DNA of 64,000 nt from Planococcus sp. CP5-4_YE. GTDB taxonomy: Bacteria; Bacillota; Bacilli; Bacillales_A; Planococcaceae. This document shows positions 59,784 through 64,000 of the stretch, one piece after another. Below the pieces are notes generated by a model that saw only the letters and a program-made list of their open reading frames with translations, was not told the DNA's origin and did no database searches. A program made the position numbers and the translations under genes. How positions within the stretch are numbered: the first letter of the stretch is position 1; every line of letters starts with the position of its first letter. The DNA lies in contig NZ_JAHPZO010000013.1 in the NCBI RefSeq assembly GCF_019042655.1, forward strand, positions 22,318 to 86,317. Reading direction: 5' to 3'.

Positions 59784-60290
59784 TTATTTTGTTCTACTTT
59801 CCCACAAATAATATACAAAGCTCATATCTTGGCCATTCATCTCAAATGTTTCTGCCCCAACACGCACTTCTTGAAATCCGTTTTTCGTCAATATTTTTTG
59901 GGAGGCCCCATTAACAGTCGTCGTTTTTCCGTGTATTTGCCTCAATCTTAAATCGGTATCGAGCAAAATTTCCAAGGCCCGGCTTCCGATCCCTTGCCCT
60001 CCGTATTTCGTCCCAATCCGAAATCCGATTTCTGCCGTTCGATTGATCCTGTCTATATCCACTAAGTTGATTCTTCCCAGAATGTCTCCTGTATCGTTTT
60101 TGATTAGGTAGAAGTTTGCAAAGTCTTCTTCTTGTTCTTTCAATAACTCCTCATGCCTCGAAAGAAAGTTTTCGAAAACGTAGAAATCATCTCCACGACT
60201 TGGCACCAGCCGCTCAAAAAACTTCCGACTGTCAGATTCGAACCGGAATAATTCGTTGGCATCTTCTTCTTGTAGTAAGTGCAATGTGAT
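59784..60290 (-). CDS. GNAT acetyltransferase, RimJ/RimL type, with non-ATG start
   Basis: About 168 residues. EIGFRIGTKYGGQGIGSRALE (about 89-109, read with gaps) and NGASQKILTKNGFQEV are typical. The start is unusual: the first strand (ITLHLLQEED) is expected at the beginning, no ATG or GTG is in frame, and ATC at 60290 stands nine bases after GAGGTGA; TTG at 60284 is the alternative. An out-of-frame ATG lies just upstream, so loss of one base near an old start is possible. Confidence 0.72.
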   Translation of the reverse strand: MTLHLLQEEDANELFRFESDSRKFFERLVPSRGDDFYVFENFLSRHEELLKEQEEDFANFYLIKNDTGDILGRINLVDIDRINRTAEIGFRIGTKYGGQGIGSRALEILLDTDLRLRQIHGKTTTVNGASQKILTKNGFQEVRVGAETFEMNGQDMSFVYYLWESRTK

Positions 60291-60567
60291 TTCATAAGCT
60301 CACCTCATCCTAATTATTCACTAACCTAATGATACCAATAATACCCATCCCTTCCGAATGCAAATTGGACTTTCTGAACCCCTTTTTTATCGTTTAGGAG
60401 CAGATTGCGAGCTTCCTATTCAAGTCATATTTTCACCTCTAAGCGACTGAAGGAATATTTTTAAGATGGAAAATGTTTATAATGATGGAAAGGAACCAAA
60501 AATTCTCAATTTCACAGGAAATGTTAAATCTCTTCCGATAATACTCGAACAGAAAGAAGTGGTGGCG

Positions 60568-61269
60568 ATGAGTGAAGCGATTTTGCTGGTGGAAGATGAT
60601 CATCAAATTCATGAAATGGTATTAAACCATATGAAAAAAGAAGGGTATGCCGTAACGTCCGCATTTGACGGCGACGAAGCATTGCGCTTGTTCTCAACAG
60701 GCAACTTCGATTTGGTCATTTTGGACTTGATGCTGCCGACTGCGAACGGCTTGGATGTTTTGCAGCTCATGCGCAACGACAGCACCTTGCCGATCTTGAT
60801 CATGTCGGCAAAAGGCAGCGACTTGGACAAAGCTTTGGGGCTCGGATTTGGGGCAGATGATTATATCGCCAAACCGTTTTCGTTGATTGAAATGACGGCA
60901 CGCGTCAAAGCGGCTTTGCGCCGTGCGAAGCAGTACAGCCAAGGTGCTCCAAACGAACCGGAACAAATCGTGAAGATGGACGGATTGGAAATCCACTTGG
61001 CTAATTTTACTGTGCTGAAGAATGGAAAAGAACTGAATTTAACGGCGAAGGAATTCCAGATTCTGTCGTTGCTCGCGACCAATCCCAACCGTGTGTTCAC
61101 GAAAGGACAGTTGTTCGAAAGCATTTGGAAAGAAGCCTATTACGGAGATGATAATGTCATCAATGTCCACATCCGGCGTCTTAGAGGGAAAATCGAGGAA
61201 GATCCGTCTTCGCCAAAATACATAAAAACCATTTGGGGCATCGGCTATAAAATCGAGGCAGCGAAATGA
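60568..61269 (+). CDS. OmpR/PhoB-family response regulator
   Basis: 233 residues. Receiver domain with acidic pocket LLVEDD (residues 6-11), phospho-acceptor D53 (LVILDLMLP) and ADDYIAKPFSL. C-terminal winged helix (about 135-230) with LTAKEFQILSLLATNPNRVFTKGQLFE and NVINVHIRRLRGKIEED. The MSEAI start (GGTGGCG site) is preferred over an in-frame ATG at 60466. Overlaps the kinase gene by four bases. Confidence 0.93.
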   Translation: MSEAILLVEDDHQIHEMVLNHMKKEGYAVTSAFDGDEALRLFSTGNFDLVILDLMLPTANGLDVLQLMRNDSTLPILIMSAKGSDLDKALGLGFGADDYIAKPFSLIEMTARVKAALRRAKQYSQGAPNEPEQIVKMDGLEIHLANFTVLKNGKELNLTAKEFQILSLLATNPNRVFTKGQLFESIWKEAYYGDDNVINVHIRRLRGKIEEDPSSPKYIKTIWGIGYKIEAAK

Positions 61270-62201
61270 TTTATGTGTCCGCAGTCCTCGCGCTTCTTTT
61301 GGCAGTTGTCAGCTACCGTTATTACAAAATCAAACAAACGATCACGAAAGACCTTCCCTATATTTCAAACAAGCTGGACGATATCCTCGAAAAACAATCG
61401 ACGGAAAGACTGCTCGTCCGGACCGAAGAACAGCCATTGAGGGAGTTGCTCATCAGCATCAATTCCTTGCTGGATTACCATCAGGAATACATTGCCGATG
61501 GCACCCGCTTGCGGATGTCGATGAACCGGATGCTGTCCAATGTTTCCCACGACTTGAAAACACCTTTAACGGTGGTACTCGGCTACATCGAAACGATCCA
61601 GCACGATAGCAGATATACACCCGAAGAACGGCAGGAGCTATTGTCGAAGGTCAACGGCAAAGTTATGGAAGTCAACCACCTCATCAGCAAATTTTTCGAT
61701 TTGGCGAAGCTGGAATCGAATGATTGGCCCATTGAAATGAAAAATATCAATGCCAGTGAAATTTGTCGTGAAGCCATTCTCGGCTATTACGACACCTTAG
61801 GTTCCACAGGTTTTGAAGTCCTCATCGACATTCCGGAAGAAGCGGTTTTCATCGAAGCCGACCGGGACGCCTTGATGCGTGTCTTGGAAAATTTATTGTC
61901 CAATGCGATCCGCTACGGCAAAGAAGGCAAGGTCTTGGGCCTTTCGCTGCGGCAGGAAAAGAATGACGTCATCATGGAAGTCTGGGACCGCGGCAAAGGA
62001 ATTAATGACAAAGACGTCCATCAGATTTTCGAACGCCTGTACACCTTGGAAGATGCCAGAAGCTCATCGGTGGAAGGCAGCGGGCTTGGATTGACCATCG
62101 CCAAACGGCTGGTCGAGCGAATGAAAGGCAGCATCAGCTTCACCAGCGTGCCTTTCAACAAGACCGTGTTTGCCGTTACTTTCAAAACTGACGAAACGTA
62201 A
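61266..62201 (+). CDS. Sensor histidine kinase
   Basis: 311 residues. One N-terminal helix (about 3-20) with almost no extracellular part, so sensing is intramembrane or by partner. DHp domain with H95 (NVSHDLKTPLTVVLGY), catalytic domain with N box ENLLSNAIRYG, G1 WDRGKGI and G2 SGLGLTIAKRL. This short intramembrane-sensing type is typical of kinases next to ABC transporters for peptide-antibiotic resistance. Operon with the response regulator and transporter genes. Confidence 0.92.
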   Translation: MIYVSAVLALLLAVVSYRYYKIKQTITKDLPYISNKLDDILEKQSTERLLVRTEEQPLRELLISINSLLDYHQEYIADGTRLRMSMNRMLSNVSHDLKTPLTVVLGYIETIQHDSRYTPEERQELLSKVNGKVMEVNHLISKFFDLAKLESNDWPIEMKNINASEICREAILGYYDTLGSTGFEVLIDIPEEAVFIEADRDALMRVLENLLSNAIRYGKEGKVLGLSLRQEKNDVIMEVWDRGKGINDKDVHQIFERLYTLEDARSSSVEGSGLGLTIAKRLVERMKGSISFTSVPFNKTVFAVTFKTDET

Positions 62202-62282
62202 GGAATTCGTAAGGATTTAGTAAGTGGGGCGACAGAAGCGTTTGATAAAGTGATTCTAAGAAGGAAGAGAGGAGAAATCAGC

Positions 62283-63215
62283 ATGACTCATATTCTTAGA
62301 ACGCATCAGTTGACCAAAGCGTATAACGGCGAAGAAGTAGTATCTGGCGTTGACATGAATGTCCGCCACGGGGAAATTTACGGATTTCTGGGGCCGAACG
62401 GTGCCGGAAAGACGACGATCATGAAGATGATCACCAATTTAGTGAAGCCTTCCGGCGGAGAAATTGAATTATTCGGCGAGAAAGTGCACGACACGTCTTA
62501 CGAATTATTGAAAAGAATGGGCAGCATCATTGAATATCCCATCTTTTTCGAGAAACTGACCGCCAGAAAAAACCTGGAACTGCATTGTGAATATATGGGC
62601 TATTACGATAAGCAAGCGATTCTGGAAACATTGGCTCTGGTCAATTTGGTGAATGTGGAAAACAAGCCCGTGAAGGATTTCTCGCTCGGCATGAAGCAAC
62701 GGCTTGGCATTGCCCGTGCCGTCATTACCAAACCGGAAATTCTCATTTTGGACGAACCGGTGAATGGCCTGGACCCTGTCGGCATGCATGAACTCCGCGA
62801 ATTGTTTGTGAAACTGAGCCGTCAATACGGCATAACGTTGCTGATCTCGAGCCACAATCTATCGGAAATCGAGCAAATTGCCGATACCATCGGCGTCATC
62901 CGCAAAGGACAGCTGATCAAAGAAGCGTCGATGGAAGAAATCCGCAATACCCACGCCAATCATCTCGAGTTGGTGGTGAAAGATTATCCAAAAGCAGCGT
63001 TCATTTTGGAAAATAAATTAAAGGCACGGAATTTCCGTGTCAGGGAAGATAAAAGCATCATCAATATTTACGACGACATTTCCCAGAATGATATTTTCCA
63101 GTCCATGATGCAAAACCAAGTGGAAATCGAATCGCTCAACCATAAAAAACAGCCTCTTGAAGATTATTTCCTTCAATTGATAGAAGGAGAGGGTTCATAT
63201 GCTAAATCTAATTAA
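62283..63215 (+). CDS. BcrA-type ABC transporter ATPase
   Basis: 310 residues. Walker [11 protein letters not shown], signature SLGMKQRLGIARAV, Walker B ILILDEPVNGLDP and H-loop SSHNLSE. The long C-terminal domain is as in BcrA-like ATPases for bacitracin/lantibiotic export. GAGGAG precedes the ATG; the longer frame from 62250 is rejected. Overlaps the permease gene start. Confidence 0.92.
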   Translation: MTHILRTHQLTKAYNGEEVVSGVDMNVRHGEIYGFLGPNGAGKTTIMKMITNLVKPSGGEIELFGEKVHDTSYELLKRMGSIIEYPIFFEKLTARKNLELHCEYMGYYDKQAILETLALVNLVNVENKPVKDFSLGMKQRLGIARAVITKPEILILDEPVNGLDPVGMHELRELFVKLSRQYGITLLISSHNLSEIEQIADTIGVIRKGQLIKEASMEEIRNTHANHLELVVKDYPKAAFILENKLKARNFRVREDKSIINIYDDISQNDIFQSMMQNQVEIESLNHKKQPLEDYFLQLIEGEGSYAKSN

Positions 63216-63891
63216 ACTGGAATTGAAAAGAATGAATTTGGTAGGTGTAGCTGTCACGTTCGTGCTGATCAATGCGGCGATTGTCGGCATGTTGATGCTG
63301 CTTGGCATCGAACCGGAAGCAGTCACTGAATTTTTATCCAGCTCTGAGGACCTTCGCGTAATCATTGAACTCTTTGTCATTGCAGCCTTTGTCATCTATG
63401 CTTCTGTCCTATTGTCACAGATCATTGTTGAGGAATTCAAGAACAAGACCATCTCTTTTCTCTTCATGTATCCGATCAGCCGAAAAAAGCTATTGTTCGC
63501 TAAGCTGATCATTGTCAGCGTACTTACTTTTTTTTTCGTCATAGCTTCGACATTGATCGTCTACTACAGCTTTTTAGCTTTCAATAAGCTGTATGCCTTT
63601 ACGCCGGTTGAGCTGGGACTGGCTTTGCCTTCTGGCTACCTCTTGCACTTAGTGGTGCTTGCTATAGCCTGCTCCGGAATGTCGTTAATTCCGCTATTTT
63701 TCGGCATGAGGAAATACTCCGTTCCCGCTACGATCGTTTCAGGAATCGCAATTGTTGCCTTGCTGTCGTCATCGGTGAATACGAATGATACAAACCTGTT
63801 TTCCGTTACCGCTGTCCCTGTGTTCCTCGGCCTGCTTGGATTTCTCATCGCTTACCTGGTGGTAGGGCGTGCTGTGAAACAGGATTTTTAA
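63199..63891 (+). CDS. ABC-2 type permease, BcrB-like
   Basis: 230 residues, six helices. N-terminal LIKLELKRMNLVGVAVTFVL and the SFLFMYPISRKKLLFAKLI cytoplasmic loop are typical of BcrB/NosY-like permeases. It overlaps the ATPase gene by 17 bases. With it and the two-component system it forms a complete sensor-transporter cassette, probably for resistance to a cell-envelope antibiotic. Confidence 0.88.
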   Translation: MLNLIKLELKRMNLVGVAVTFVLINAAIVGMLMLLGIEPEAVTEFLSSSEDLRVIIELFVIAAFVIYASVLLSQIIVEEFKNKTISFLFMYPISRKKLLFAKLIIVSVLTFFFVIASTLIVYYSFLAFNKLYAFTPVELGLALPSGYLLHLVVLAIACSGMSLIPLFFGMRKYSVPATIVSGIAIVALLSSSVNTNDTNLFSVTAVPVFLGLLGFLIAYLVVGRAVKQDF

Positions 63892-63918
63892 AGAAACTGA
63901 TTTTATTTTGAAGTAAAC

Positions 63919-63957
63919 AAAAAGGCCAATTAAGGGAGCACCCTTAATTGGCCTTTT
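63919..63957 (+). terminator. Rho-independent terminator of the two-component/ABC operon
   Basis: AAAAGGCCAATTAAGGG / CCCTTAATTGGCCTTTT, 17-bp perfect stem, 4-base loop. Confidence 0.93.
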
Positions 63958-64000
63958 CAATGAGGATTTTGTAATTCCTGTCTCTTATAACACATCTCCG

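Noticed and set aside
60466..60567. In-frame upstream extension of the response regulator
   Set aside because: The ATG at 60466 has no ribosome binding site, and the receiver domain starts normally at MSEAILLVEDD.
1..64000. CRISPR arrays, tRNA or rRNA genes, prophage, toxin-antitoxin pairs
   Set aside because: No spaced repeats, no tRNA-like cloverleaf with CCA, and no phage structural or toxin-like proteins were seen. The XRE gene at 29987 has membrane-protein partners, not a toxin.

Overview
The window looks like the chromosome of a low-to-mid-GC Gram-positive bacterium of the Bacillales. Planococcaceae, probably Planococcus or a close relative, is the best guess. The grounds are strong AAGGAGG-type ribosome binding sites, GTG and TTG starts, Bacillales-type families (LOV-STAS photoreceptor, YdaK/YdaM-like pair, ResC/CcsB, PepF, a FapR-type operator, CWB2 cell-wall repeats) and the general base composition. 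Genus is inferred from family content only. I see no rRNA, tRNA, CRISPR array or prophage. One insertion sequence is present.

Layout. 1-3.1 kb: two tandem paralogous small membrane proteins, the second abutting a complete IS1182-family element that sits inside what looks like the shared terminator of two convergent genes. 3.2-4.6 kb: Rrf2 regulator plus thioredoxin-reductase-like flavoprotein. 4.7-6.4 kb: small unknown proteins and a DJ-1/PfpI protein. 6.4-12.5 kb (minus strand): LOV-STAS photoreceptor, PepSY membrane protein with a YtkA-like lipoprotein, alpha/beta hydrolase, CcsB cytochrome c assembly factor. 12.7-14.2 kb: a leader-peptide-controlled polyamine-type acetyltransferase, a second acetyltransferase and a small membrane protein. 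14.2-24.3 kb: large secreted subtilase with cell-wall repeats, DUF5996, PepF, PP2C-like protein, TspO-related protein, NmrA-like reductase. 24.4-30.8 kb: DrrAB-type ABC exporter, FapR-controlled fabH, FUSC-type membrane protein, XRE-controlled small membrane proteins. 30.9-35.6 kb: 2H phosphoesterase, MarR-SDR-lipoprotein operon, choloylglycine-hydrolase-family amidase, cation diffusion facilitator. 36.2-41.4 kb: complete nikABCDE-type uptake operon behind a sigma-A promoter and Fur-type box. 41.5-45.8 kb: accessory run with a nucleotidyltransferase of the aminoglycoside type, three GNAT acetyltransferases, an MFS exporter and a methyltransferase. 46-47.5 kb: divergent Rrf2/SDR redox pair with three matching operators. 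47.5-54.7 kb: long minus-strand run including a PlsY-like acyltransferase overlapped by a GNAT-aminotransferase fusion. 54.8-60.3 kb: hydrolase, GNATs, c-di-GMP-type polysaccharide synthase pair, MEDS-domain protein. 60.5-64 kb: OmpR-type two-component system with a BcrAB-type ABC transporter.

Themes. GNAT acetyltransferases are very abundant: thirteen domains in 64 kb. Many small operons carry their own regulator with a recognisable operator. The two most promising undescribed arrangements are (i) the PlsY-like / FeeM-like GNAT-aminotransferase fusion locus at 51.2-53.4 kb, which resembles the logic of an aminolipid pathway, and (ii) the 26-residue leader peptide with a Shine-Dalgarno-sequestering hairpin in front of a polyamine-type acetyltransferase at 12.74-13.3 kb.
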